A stretch of 64,000 nucleotides of DNA, from NCBI RefSeq assembly GCF_937958975.1, contig NZ_CALGRE010000022.1:17684-81683 (forward strand), given 5' to 3'. Source of the DNA: an uncultured Eubacterium sp. Its GTDB lineage: Bacteria > Bacillota > Clostridia > Lachnospirales > Lachnospiraceae. The notes under the pieces are model-generated. The model saw only the letters and a list, made by a program, of their open reading frames with translations. It was not told the origin of the DNA and made no database searches. The translations under genes were made by a program, and so were the position numbers. This document shows positions 33,729-42,400 of the stretch, one piece after another; the stretch's first letter is position 1, and each line of letters begins with the position of its first letter.

Positions 33729-34757
33729 ATGTATGATGTAATTGTAGTTGGTGCAGGGCCAACCGGAAGCACTGCGGCGAAAGTATTGGCAGAAAAAGGA
33801 TATAAAGTTTTGTTGATAGAAAAATTTAGATTGCCACGTTATAAGTCTTGTTCCGGTGTTTTGATTAAAAAGTCGATAGATTTGATAAAATTATATTTTG
33901 GAGAAAATGTTCCAAGCTTTACTATGTGTGAACCGGCTCAAAATTGTGGAATGATTTTTACAAATGATAATGGACAGGAGTTTCGATTTGAACAGGAAGG
34001 ATTAAATATCTGGCGAGATTCCTTTGATTTCTGGTTAACAAAAAAGGCAATGGACAACGGAGTTCAGGTTAGAGATTGTACATCAGTTATTTCCTGTGAA
34101 GAAACAAAAAATTCTATAATACTTACATTACATGGAGCGCAAAATTATACAGAGGAAGCAAGATTTGTAATAGATTGTGAGGGAATTGTTGGAACATTAA
34201 AACGAAAATTAGTGAATACATCTCCAGAGTATATTACCACATTTCAGACATTTAATGAGGGGAGTATAGAGTTGAATCCGCACTATTTTTATGCTTATCT
34301 GCAACCGGAATTATCACAGTATGATGCATGGTTTAATGTCAAGGACAAGTTTTTGATATTGGGCGTATCAGTAAAGGATACAAGTAAAATTGAACATTTT
34401 TATGAGAATTTTCTTTACTATATGAAAAAGAATCATAATTTAAAAATTCATAAGCAGATGAAATCAGAAAAATGGTTAATGCCACATATTCGTCCGGGAT
34501 GTCATATTGATTATGGTGTGGGTCGAGTTTTATTTTCCGGAGAAATTGCAGGTTTTTTAAATCCTATGGGAGAAGGAATTTCAGCAGGAATGGAAAGCGG
34601 ATATTATGCGGCATGTTCAGTGGCAGAAAATTTTGATAATATTCAAGGGATATATAATACATATCGTGATAGTACAAGAAAATTAAAAAGTTATATGGAG
34701 CGGCAATGGAGTTTGGTTGGAGATATGGCGGATACTTTTAGTGAAATGAGATTTTAA
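33729..34757 (+). CDS. FAD-dependent oxidoreductase, geranylgeranyl reductase family
   Basis: A 342-residue flavoprotein with the FAD-binding GAGPTGSTAAKVLAEKGYKV, LLIEKFRLPRYKSCSG (conserved PxYKxC region) and a C-terminal FAD motif SGEIAGFLNPMGEGISAGM. This layout fits geranylgeranyl reductase-like proteins, which reduce polyprenyl or other unsaturated chains. The substrate is unknown here. It follows the ferritin-like gene by 95 bases with an intervening hairpin and has CGGAGG upstream. No lipid-pathway gene is adjacent. Confidence 0.82.
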   Translation: MYDVIVVGAGPTGSTAAKVLAEKGYKVLLIEKFRLPRYKSCSGVLIKKSIDLIKLYFGENVPSFTMCEPAQNCGMIFTNDNGQEFRFEQEGLNIWRDSFDFWLTKKAMDNGVQVRDCTSVISCEETKNSIILTLHGAQNYTEEARFVIDCEGIVGTLKRKLVNTSPEYITTFQTFNEGSIELNPHYFYAYLQPELSQYDAWFNVKDKFLILGVSVKDTSKIEHFYENFLYYMKKNHNLKIHKQMKSEKWLMPHIRPGCHIDYGVGRVLFSGEIAGFLNPMGEGISAGMESGYYAACSVAENFDNIQGIYNTYRDSTRKLKSYMERQWSLVGDMADTFSEMRF

Positions 34758-34800
34758 AATAGAAAATATGTGTAACAAAAAATCTATGTTTACTTTAGTG

Positions 34801-34850
34801 TGGCGGAAAACACGCAGCTGATAAAGTTGATAGTGCGCAATTTTCCGTCA
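34801..34850 (+). terminator. Hairpin between converging genes
   Basis: TGGCGGAAAA at 34801-34810 and TTTTCCGTCA at 34841-34850 pair over 10 bases with one G-T. It lies between the converging flavoprotein and esterase genes. No long T-run on either strand. Confidence 0.5.
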
Positions 34851-34869
34851 AAATTAATTTTATTGCATT

Positions 34870-35868
34870 TTAAGATTTTTTAGAAAAATATTGATTTTTT
34901 CGATTAATCCATGCAGTTGAGGCATCCATAGCTGTGCGGCAGGCATTGGTTTGGTCGAGTGCATTTAACATCACAAAATCGTGAATAATTCCATATATTT
35001 GTAAGGAAGTAACATCTATTCTTGCAAGACGTAACTTTTGCGCGAATGCTTCTCCTTCGCTGCGTAAAACGTCTGCCTGACCATTGATAATCATAGTATC
35101 GGGAAGTTGTTTTAAGTATTCCATATTTGCACGGAGTGGAGAGGCGGTTATCTGATTTCTGTCTGCTTCAGACATTGTATATTGATTCCAAAACCATTGC
35201 ATTCCAGCTCGATAGAGGTAATAATCTACAGCGAATTGGCAGTAGGATGGTGTATTAAAGCAATGATTTGTTACAGGATAATATAGGAGTTGTTTTTGAA
35301 TTTTTGGACCGTAGCGCATTTTAGACATTATAGACATTGCGATTGCCATATTGCCCCCGACACTGTCTCCGGCAACAGTTAGCGTGTTGTGGTTTATCGA
35401 ATGCATATCTGGTGTACAATTAGCAAGTGTGTATTTTCCATCTATAATATCCCATATATGTGAAAGTATAAAATAGCACTGTTCAATAGCAATAGGATAT
35501 TGTGCTTCTGGAGAACGGGTATATTCGGGAAAGATAATTAGAGACTCGGTTCTTGCTGACAGTTCTCTGATAAGTTTTTCGTGTGTATGAAAGCTCCCAA
35601 AAACCCAGCCACCGCCATGAATATATAAAATTACATTTTGAATACATTTGGAGTTTTGAGGAGTTACAAAATATATTGGTATTCGTCCAAAAGTAGTTTC
35701 TATTTTAGTATTACAAATATTAGCAGGGTATTTGTATACAGGGGAATCTTGCGCCTGTTCTAAAATCAATCGTCCCTGTTCAGGAGGTAATTGAAAAATA
35801 AGTGGTGGAATAGAACTCTGGTTACAGACCATTTCCGCAGCAGATTCCAGTGGAATACATCGTTTCAT
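34870..35868 (-). CDS. Alpha/beta hydrolase (HSL-type esterase)
   Basis: A 332-residue serine hydrolase of the hormone-sensitive lipase branch. The oxyanion hole is LYIHGGGWVFGS, the nucleophile is the Ser in AGDSVGGNMA, and the Asp and His are likely in NGQADVLRSEGE and IIHDFVML. It would hydrolyse short-chain esters; a natural substrate cannot be inferred. The ATG at 35868 follows AGAGGAT; an in-frame ATG at 35955 lies farther upstream without a site and is rejected. The cspA terminator precedes it, so it is probably a separate unit. Its 3' end lies close to the hairpin at 34801-34850. Confidence 0.88.
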   Translation of the reverse strand: MKRCIPLESAAEMVCNQSSIPPLIFQLPPEQGRLILEQAQDSPVYKYPANICNTKIETTFGRIPIYFVTPQNSKCIQNVILYIHGGGWVFGSFHTHEKLIRELSARTESLIIFPEYTRSPEAQYPIAIEQCYFILSHIWDIIDGKYTLANCTPDMHSINHNTLTVAGDSVGGNMAIAMSIMSKMRYGPKIQKQLLYYPVTNHCFNTPSYCQFAVDYYLYRAGMQWFWNQYTMSEADRNQITASPLRANMEYLKQLPDTMIINGQADVLRSEGEAFAQKLRLARIDVTSLQIYGIIHDFVMLNALDQTNACRTAMDASTAWINRKNQYFSKKS

Positions 35869-35949
35869 AAAATATCCTCTGTTTTTCTGATAATCTATTA
35901 TATAATATTGAATCATTAGAGGGTTTAGAAGTGTTACATATATTTTTTT

Positions 35950-35997
35950 ATGCAAATAAAAAGACGATAGAATTGATGAAAATCAAATACTATCGTC
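35950..35997 (-). terminator. Terminator of the cold-shock gene
   Basis: On the minus strand GACGATAG / CTATCGTC pairs around an inner TTGAT/ATCAA stem, followed by TTTTTATTT. Confidence 0.88.
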
Positions 35998-36026
35998 AGT
36001 TGAAGTAAAATCTATTGAATTACTTT

Positions 36027-36230
36027 TTAAAGAACTGTAACATGAGAAGCCTGAGGACCGGATTTACCTTCTGTAGTTTCAAAACTTACGCTTTGTCCTT
36101 CTTCTAAAGTTTTGAATCCCGGTGTTTCGATTGCTGAAAAGTGAACAAAAATATCTTTGTTTGCGTCATCTATTGTGATGAAACCATATCCTTTTTCCGA
36201 ATTGAACCATTTTACTTTACCTGTACTCAT
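36027..36230 (-). CDS. cspA: Cold-shock protein
   Basis: A 67-residue single-domain CSD protein: KVKWFNSEKGYGFITIDD and KDIFVHFSAI hold the RNP1 and RNP2 motifs, and the C-terminal GPQASHVTVL is typical. It binds single-stranded RNA and DNA and acts as an RNA chaperone. It has AGGAGG, a long 5' leader of about 140 bases and a strong promoter, as is usual for cold-regulated csp mRNAs. It is transcribed alone. Confidence 0.95.
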   Translation of the reverse strand: MSTGKVKWFNSEKGYGFITIDDANKDIFVHFSAIETPGFKTLEEGQSVSFETTEGKSGPQASHVTVL

Positions 36231-36405
36231 TTTAGTACCTCCTTATTATAATTTTGAAAAAGAAGACACAAATGTATAAAAAAATCATTGTATATTAGTT
36301 TTTTGTACATAAGTGATAATACAATTAACTAATACCAATGATACTCTGCAACTATATTATTTCTTTTACTTATTTAGTATATCACGATTTTAGAAATTTA
36401 TGCAA
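36231..36405 (-). promoter_or_regulatory. Promoter and long 5' leader of cspA
   Basis: On the minus strand, TTGCAT (36400-36405) and TATACT (36376-36381) with an 18-base spacer. The transcript would carry an AT-rich leader of about 140 bases before the ATG at 36230, the size of leaders that act as temperature-responsive elements in other cold-shock genes. The remaining bases to 36569 (36406-36569) hold the divergent aldose-epimerase upstream region and no further gene. Confidence 0.7.
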
Positions 36406-36569
36406 TATAAATATTATATTATTATAGAGATTAAAAAGTTTATTTTAGTATAGTGAAAATAATGCAAAGGTAAAGTGCAAATTATAAAACAATTGAACCT
36501 TATCTTTTTATAACATATATTGTATAATCAAGTTATTATCAGCGTAGAGAATTTAAGGAGATGGGTAAA

Positions 36570-37466
36570 ATGGCAGAACATATTTTAGAAAATGATTATT
36601 TGAAGGTAACTATAGAGGATAAGGGAGCAGAACTTGTAAGTGTTTACGATAAAGAAACTGGGATGGAGCGTATATGGTGCGCGAATCCGGATATTTGGAA
36701 CAGACATGCACCGATACTATTTCCTTTTGTGGGTAAAGTAAATAATGGAGTTTACCGTCATGAAGGAATTGAATATGAGATGAAGACACAACATGGTTTT
36801 GCGAGAGATAAGGAATTTCAGCTTGTAACAAAAGAAGAAAAGCGTATAGTGCATTGTTTCAAAGCAGATGGGGATACATTCAAGATATATCCGTTTGATT
36901 TTGAACTTTATGTTTCTCATAGTTTTTCAGAAGAAAACCCGAGGGTTTTAGAGGTGAAATGGGAAATTAAAAATAATGGAGATATGGACATGTATTATTC
37001 GATTGGTGGACATCCAGGATTTGCTATACCTGTTAATAACAAATGGAGAAGAGAAGATTATTTGATAGAAATTCCTGAAAAAGCATTTGCACATTATATA
37101 TTAATTCATTCAAAAACGGGACTGGCATTGCCGGATAAAACTTATCCATTGGTGCTCAATAGAAATGCATGCCATATAGCAAGAAACATGTTTGATAAGG
37201 ATGCTCTTATTTTTGAAAATAGCCAGATGCATACTGTGAGAATACTAAAACCGGATAGAGAGCCTTTTGTTTCTGTATACTGTGCAGGTTTTCCATATGT
37301 AGGAATCTGGTCGAAGGGAGAGGCAGACTTTGTTTGTATTGAACCTTGGTATGGTAGAACGGATGATGATGGATATACAGGAGAATTAAAAGATAAAGCC
37401 GGTGAAATGAAGCTATTAGCAGGGGAATGTAAAGTGATTTCATATGGAATAGAGTTTCATAAATAA
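36570..37466 (+). CDS. Aldose 1-epimerase family protein (LacX-like)
   Basis: A 298-residue protein with the galactose mutarotase-like beta-supersandwich. Recognised segments: APILFPFVGKVNN, HGFARDKEF with the catalytic His, SIGGHPGFAIP with a second His, and a Glu in FVCIEPWYGR. It would interconvert alpha and beta anomers of sugars or act on a sugar phosphate, as for LacX-type proteins. AAGGAG at 36555-36560 is too close to ATG 36561 and well spaced for ATG 36570. No sugar operon surrounds it. Confidence 0.85.
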   Translation: MAEHILENDYLKVTIEDKGAELVSVYDKETGMERIWCANPDIWNRHAPILFPFVGKVNNGVYRHEGIEYEMKTQHGFARDKEFQLVTKEEKRIVHCFKADGDTFKIYPFDFELYVSHSFSEENPRVLEVKWEIKNNGDMDMYYSIGGHPGFAIPVNNKWRREDYLIEIPEKAFAHYILIHSKTGLALPDKTYPLVLNRNACHIARNMFDKDALIFENSQMHTVRILKPDREPFVSVYCAGFPYVGIWSKGEADFVCIEPWYGRTDDDGYTGELKDKAGEMKLLAGECKVISYGIEFHK

Positions 37467-37499
37467 AAAACTGTTGCATATATTAAATATATATGGTAA

Positions 37500-37601
37500 T
37501 TTTAGAACAGATATAAGGGAGTAGTTCACAACAAAAGTTGGTGTACTTTTCGTCATCACGTTTTATATAAACCGGAAAGTACAGTTAGATTTTTTCTAAA
37601 A
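37500..37601 (+). promoter_or_regulatory. Probable yybP-ykoY (manganese) riboswitch aptamer
   Basis: The segment AAGGGAGTAGTT at 37514-37525 and TCGTCATCACG with ACCGG on the far strand match the conserved loops of the Mn2+-sensing yybP-ykoY RNA. A stem GTACTTT / AAAGTAC carries the second loop, and CACAAC/GTTGGTG can form the short P2. TTTTAGAA (37500-37507) is the exact complement of TTCTAAAA (37594-37601), a candidate P1. It lies upstream of a P-type ATPase, the same gene class as the known Lactococcus yoaB example. The motif match is by eye. Confidence 0.75.
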
Positions 37602-37657
37602 GAACAAGACTTTTATCGCATTTTTTTGATGCGGCAAAAGTCTTGTTCTTTTTTTGT
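37598..37657 (+). terminator. Riboswitch expression-platform terminator
   Basis: AAAAGAACAAGACTTTT pairs with AAAAGTCTTGTTCTTTT around an inner GCAT/ATGC helix, then a T-run. Its left arm overlaps the 3' strand of the candidate aptamer P1 by four bases, so the two structures exclude each other, as expected for Mn2+-induced antitermination. Confidence 0.85.
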
Positions 37658-37722
37658 ACCATCGAGGAAGAAAAGAAATTCGTTTGATGAGTGCATAAAA
37701 TAAATAATCTTTAGGAGGTCAT

Positions 37723-40326
37723 ATGAAAGAATTTTGGAAGATGGAGAAAAGCCAGGTGATGTGTTGTCTTGATACAACAGAAGAAGGATTGATAACCAGT
37801 GAAGTGATAAGGCGCAGAGAGAAATATGGAAAAAATATTTTGCAGGAGAAAAAGAAGAAAAGTGTTTTACAAGTATTTTTAAAACAATTTTGTGACCTTC
37901 TTGTTATTATTTTAATTTTAGCTGCCATGATATCCGCTGTTTCTAAAAACATAGAAAGCACAATTGTAATTGGTGTTGTTTTATTAATGAATGCAATTCT
38001 TGGAACAGTGCAGTATATCAAAGCAGAGCAGTCTTTAGAGAGTCTCAAACAGTTGTCATCACCGATTGTCAAAGTCAAAAGAGATGGTAAAAAAGTGGAG
38101 ATAAAATCGAATGAAATAGTTATCGGAGATGTGATTATAATCGAGGATGGGGATATGGTGGCAGCGGATGGGAGAGTCATATGCAGTAATTCTCTTAAGG
38201 TGAATGAAAGTTCTCTCACAGGTGAATCGTTGGAGGTGGAGAAAAGCGAAAAGCGAATAGATGGTAATGTAGCATTGGCAGATAGAGTTAATATGGTTTA
38301 TTCGGGAAGTCTGGTGGTATATGGAAGAGGTGAGATGGTAGTCACATCCATCGGTATGAATACAGAAATAGGTAAAATAGCAAATTTAATGAATAAGGTA
38401 CAGGATAGAAAGACACCTTTACAGAGAAATCTTGATAAATTTAGTAAAGGATTGGCATTTTTTATAATATCTATCTGTATTCTTGTTTTATGTATTTATT
38501 TATATAGAGGAATGAGTGTTATAGATTCATTGATGTTTGCTGTGGCTTTGGCTGTGGCAGCCATACCGGAAGCATTGGGTTCTATTGTTACGATTGTTCA
38601 GGCAATCGGAACGGGAAAAATGGCAAAGGAGAAGGCAATCATAAAAGATTTAAAAGCAGTGGAAAGTCTTGGGTGCGTATCGGTAATATGTTCCGATAAG
38701 ACAGGAACGCTTACAAAGAATAAAATGATGGTACAGGATATTTTTATAGACGGGAAAATGATAAAAATAAAAGATATTGACTTATCAAAAGAATCACATC
38801 GTTATCTACTTTATGATGCTATCTTAGTAAACAATTCTTATTTTTCCAATGGGAAATATGTGGGAGACTCAACTGAATATTCTTTAATAGAAATGGCTCA
38901 TAATGTTTCATTGAAAAATAATAAAACGTTAGATACAGAATTTATAAGAGAATGGATTTCCAGAAAAGAAGAAATTCCTTTCGATTCCACAAGAAAAATG
39001 ATGAGTGTAAAATGTATTTTACATGGAGAGGAGACGATTCTCACAAAAGGAGCTCCGGATTTTTTGCTGGAAAAATGTATTAAGGTGAGATATAACAATG
39101 AAATCGTTGAGATGACAGATAAGGAAAGACAAAAAATTAATAAAGCATATGAGAAATATTCCGGGGAAGGTTTGAGAGTCCTGGCTTTTGCGTATAAAGA
39201 GACAAAAAACGAATTAAAGGTATGTGAAGAGTGTGATTATACTTTTATAGGTCTTATTGCAATGTCAGACCCACTGAGAGAGGAGACGATATCAGCGGTC
39301 AATGAAGCCGGGAGTGCAGGTATAAAGACTGTTATGATAACCGGAGATCACAGGACGACGGCTGTAGCCATCGCTAAAAAAGCGGGAATATATAAAGAGG
39401 GCGATATGGCGGTTACAGGATTGATGTTAGATGAAAAAGATGAACAATGGCTCGATGACAATGTGCAGAATATATCTGTGTATGCCCGTGTCTCTCCTGA
39501 AAATAAAATTAGAATTGTAGAAGCGTGGCAGAAAAAGGGAAATATTACGGCAATGACAGGAGATGGTGTAAACGATGCTCCTGCATTAAAAAAAGCAGAT
39601 ATTGGTATTGCGATGGGAATTACAGGTACTGAGGTATCCAAGGATGCATCGACTATGATATTAGCAGATGACAATTTTGCTACGATTATAAAAGCAGTGG
39701 CAAATGGCAGAAACGTATTTAGAAATATAAAAAATGCAATTATATTTTTGTTATCCGGCAATATGGCGGGAATATTAACTGTAGTTTATGCAGCAGTTTT
39801 AGGACTTCCGGCGCCTTTTACCCCTGTTCATTTACTATTTATGAATTTGTTAACAGATTCTCTTCCGGCAATTGCCATTGGAATGGAACCATCAGATATG
39901 TCTTTGTTAAAAAAACCACCTAGAAACCACAAAGATGGTTTACTGACAAAAGATTTTATTCAAAGAATAATATTACAGGGGAGTATTATTGCAGTCTCAA
40001 CGATTATCTCATATCATATTGGATTAAAAGCATCGGAAATGTGTGCGGCTACTATGGCATTTTTAACTTTAACAATGGCACGGCTCTTTCATTGTTTTAA
40101 TTGTAGAAATGAAAGAGCAATTACAAAAGTCAAAATTTTAACAAATAAATTTAGTGTCGTTTCTTTTCTAATTGGACTTATATTTATTTCAATGGTAGTT
40201 TTTATTTACCCATTAAACAGCCTTTTTAATATTGCTGATATTAATATAATTGATATATTGAGTTCTATTTTGTTAGCATTCGCACCTACGTTTATAATAC
40301 AACTCTATAAAATTTGGTTGTTATAA
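37723..40326 (+). CDS. P-type cation-transporting ATPase (P2, Ca2+/Mn2+ type)
   Basis: An 867-residue P-type ATPase. It has the phosphorylation motif CSDKTGTLTKNKM, the actuator TGES motif (SSLTGESLEVE), the ATP-binding KGAPDFLLEKC and the hinge TGDGVNDAPALKKADIGIAM. The intramembrane motif is VAAIPEALGSIVT; helix 6 has NLLTDSLPAIAIGMEP. This is the P2A/calcium-pump group rather than the heavy-metal P1B group, with no N-terminal metal domain. The upstream element is a candidate manganese riboswitch, so export of Mn2+ (or Ca2+ and Mn2+) is the likely role. AGGAGG lies 4 bases before the ATG. Confidence 0.9.
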   Translation: MKEFWKMEKSQVMCCLDTTEEGLITSEVIRRREKYGKNILQEKKKKSVLQVFLKQFCDLLVIILILAAMISAVSKNIESTIVIGVVLLMNAILGTVQYIKAEQSLESLKQLSSPIVKVKRDGKKVEIKSNEIVIGDVIIIEDGDMVAADGRVICSNSLKVNESSLTGESLEVEKSEKRIDGNVALADRVNMVYSGSLVVYGRGEMVVTSIGMNTEIGKIANLMNKVQDRKTPLQRNLDKFSKGLAFFIISICILVLCIYLYRGMSVIDSLMFAVALAVAAIPEALGSIVTIVQAIGTGKMAKEKAIIKDLKAVESLGCVSVICSDKTGTLTKNKMMVQDIFIDGKMIKIKDIDLSKESHRYLLYDAILVNNSYFSNGKYVGDSTEYSLIEMAHNVSLKNNKTLDTEFIREWISRKEEIPFDSTRKMMSVKCILHGEETILTKGAPDFLLEKCIKVRYNNEIVEMTDKERQKINKAYEKYSGEGLRVLAFAYKETKNELKVCEECDYTFIGLIAMSDPLREETISAVNEAGSAGIKTVMITGDHRTTAVAIAKKAGIYKEGDMAVTGLMLDEKDEQWLDDNVQNISVYARVSPENKIRIVEAWQKKGNITAMTGDGVNDAPALKKADIGIAMGITGTEVSKDASTMILADDNFATIIKAVANGRNVFRNIKNAIIFLLSGNMAGILTVVYAAVLGLPAPFTPVHLLFMNLLTDSLPAIAIGMEPSDMSLLKKPPRNHKDGLLTKDFIQRIILQGSIIAVSTIISYHIGLKASEMCAATMAFLTLTMARLFHCFNCRNERAITKVKILTNKFSVVSFLIGLIFISMVVFIYPLNSLFNIADINIIDILSSILLAFAPTFIIQLYKIWLL

Positions 40327-40345
40327 ACTGAAAAAAGGTTATACT
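40318..40345 (+). promoter_or_regulatory. Promoter for trxA
   Basis: TTGTTA at 40318-40323, overlapping the stop codon of the ATPase, and TATACT at 40340-40345 with a 16-base spacer. Confidence 0.65.
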
Positions 40346-40377
40346 ATAGATACAGAAAAGGAAAAGGAGATAATATT

Positions 40378-40689
40378 ATGGCAATAACAAAAATAACAGG
40401 TAAAAATTTTGAAAGTGAAGTTTTGAATGAGAGTAAAACTGTTTTGGTGGACTTTTGGGCGGATTGGTGCGGACCATGTAAGATGTTGAGTCCAATTGTA
40501 GATGAAGTAGCGCAGGAAATTACGGATATTAAAGTAGCAAAGGTTAATGTGGATGAGCAGCCGGAGCTGGCAATGAAATATAATGTTATGTCAATTCCAA
40601 CATTAATTGTCTTTCAAAATGGAGATGCTGTTGAAAAATCAGTAGGTTTTGTGTCAAAGGATGAAATTTTGGCGCTATTAAAGAAATAA
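40378..40689 (+). CDS. trxA: Thioredoxin
   Basis: A 103-residue thioredoxin with the WADWCGPCKM active site, the KVNVDEQPELA segment and the cis-Pro in SIPTLIVF. It would reduce protein disulfides and supply electrons from the thioredoxin reductase encoded 93 bases downstream. GAGG-type ribosome binding site upstream (AAAGGAG). The trxA-trxB pair is a complete NADPH-thioredoxin system. Confidence 0.96.
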   Translation: MAITKITGKNFESEVLNESKTVLVDFWADWCGPCKMLSPIVDEVAQEITDIKVAKVNVDEQPELAMKYNVMSIPTLIVFQNGDAVEKSVGFVSKDEILALLKK

Positions 40690-40782
40690 AAGAATATCAT
40701 TTATTTTGTATCAATTTTCAAAACTATACTAAAATTATGGTAGCAATGCAATCATTATTGATTGAGGCAATGGGAGGCTTAA

Positions 40783-41700
40783 ATGTATAATATTATAATA
40801 ATTGGTGCGGGAACAGCAGGGATGACAGCAGCCATATATGCAAGAAGAGCAGGGCGTACAGTGCTCATAATAGAAGAAAAAAATTATGGTGGACAGATTA
40901 TCAATACTCCGGAAATTGAAAATTATCCCGGGATTGAAAATGTATCGGGATTTGAATTTGCTACAAACCTTTACAATCAGGTGAAGGCATTAGATGCGGA
41001 ATTTAAGTTTGAGAAGGTTTTACAGGTAAAGGATAATGGAGGAAAGAAAACTGTTATCACAGATAAAAATGAATACATGGCTGACAGCGTTATTATAGCT
41101 ACAGGTGCAAAAAACAGAACTCTTGGAATTGATAGAGAAGAAGAATTTATCGGCGCAGGGGTGTCGTATTGTGCAACTTGTGATGGAGCATTTTTTAGAG
41201 GAAAAGATGTTGCGGTTGTAGGCGGTGGAAATACAGCGCTGGAGGATGCTGCTTTTTTAGCAAATTATTGTAATATTGTATATTTAATTCATAGAAGAGA
41301 CACTTTCCGGGGGGAAAGCAGATTAGTTGATGTGCTAAAAACGAAAAAGAATGTAAAGTTTATTTTAGATAGTGTGGTAGATGATATCCTTGGAGATGAC
41401 AGTGTCATAGGAATTATTGTTAGAAATGTCAAGAGTGAACAAAAAATGACTCTGGATATAAAAGGGTTATTTATTGCGGCAGGACAGATTCCGGATAATG
41501 GATATTTTTCTGATGTAGTCAATCTTGATGAAAAGGGATATATCAGCGCAGACGAGACATGCAGGACAGACACAAAGGGTGTGTTTACTGCCGGAGATTG
41601 TAGGACGAAACAAATCAGACAGCTTACAACAGCGGCATCGGACGGTGCGGTTGCCGCACTTGCAGCGTGTTCTTTTATAGATGAGAAAAATACAAAATAA
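40783..41700 (+). CDS. trxB: Thioredoxin-disulfide reductase
   Basis: A 305-residue low-molecular-weight thioredoxin reductase. The FAD motif is IIGAGTAGMTAAIYARRAGR, the redox disulfide CATCDGAFF, the pyridine-nucleotide motif VVGGGNTALEDA, and the second FAD motif VFTAGDCRTKQIRQLTTAASDGAVAA (written here in parts: VFTAGDCR and RQLTTAASDG). It forms a pair with trxA. The spacing to the following response regulator is only 15 bases, so the two-component genes may be co-transcribed. Confidence 0.95.
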   Translation: MYNIIIIGAGTAGMTAAIYARRAGRTVLIIEEKNYGGQIINTPEIENYPGIENVSGFEFATNLYNQVKALDAEFKFEKVLQVKDNGGKKTVITDKNEYMADSVIIATGAKNRTLGIDREEEFIGAGVSYCATCDGAFFRGKDVAVVGGGNTALEDAAFLANYCNIVYLIHRRDTFRGESRLVDVLKTKKNVKFILDSVVDDILGDDSVIGIIVRNVKSEQKMTLDIKGLFIAAGQIPDNGYFSDVVNLDEKGYISADETCRTDTKGVFTAGDCRTKQIRQLTTAASDGAVAALAACSFIDEKNTK

Positions 41701-41715
41701 TAGGAGCGTTATAAT

Positions 41716-42399
41716 ATGAAAGATACAAAGACTATTTTAATTGTCGAAGATGAAGAAAAATTAAGAACGACAGTAGCGGATTTTTTAAAGCTGTATAATT
41801 ATAATGTGCTTGAAGCGAAGGATGGACAAAAAGCAATAGAAATGTTTGAAGAAAATATGAAAGATATTGACCTGGTGCTTCTAGACATTATGCTGCCTGT
41901 TTTTGATGGTCAATATGTCTTAAAAAAGATTAGGGATTTTTCAGAGGTACCGATAATTATGATGACTGCCAAGACCGGAGATTATGAACAGATAAAAAGT
42001 TTTGGAAATGGTGTGGATGATTACATTAAAAAACCATTTATGCTTGTTCTTTTAAAGGCAAGAATTGAGGCAGTACTAAAAAGAGCAGGAGCTGGCGAGC
42101 ACCGGATAGAAGAACTTGTGGCGGGGGATATTAAATTGGACTGCAGCGCAAGAAAGCTGTATAAAAGGGATGAATATATTATTACAACACCAAAAGAATA
42201 TGAAGTATTATGTTATATGATGAAAAATCAAAATGTCACATTAAAAAGAGAACAGATATTAGATGCAGTGTGGGGGCAGGATTACGATGGAACCTACCGG
42301 ACGGTTGACACGATAATCAAACAAATAAGAATAAAATTAGGCGACTGTCAGAAATATATAAAATCAATTTATGGAGTAGGATATATATTTGAGGTGTAA
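41716..42399 (+). CDS. Response regulator, OmpR/PhoB family
   Basis: A 227-residue two-domain regulator. The receiver has the acidic pocket VEDEEK, the phosphorylated Asp in VLLDIMLPVFDG and the Lys in IKKPF. The C-terminal winged helix has TTPKEYEVLCYM and YRTVDTIIKQIRIKLG. It is followed without a gap by its histidine kinase; the kinase start at 42401 lies 1 base after the stop. The signal and target genes are unknown. Confidence 0.93.
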   Translation: MKDTKTILIVEDEEKLRTTVADFLKLYNYNVLEAKDGQKAIEMFEENMKDIDLVLLDIMLPVFDGQYVLKKIRDFSEVPIIMMTAKTGDYEQIKSFGNGVDDYIKKPFMLVLLKARIEAVLKRAGAGEHRIEELVAGDIKLDCSARKLYKRDEYIITTPKEYEVLCYMMKNQNVTLKREQILDAVWGQDYDGTYRTVDTIIKQIRIKLGDCQKYIKSIYGVGYIFEV

Positions 42400-42400
42400 T

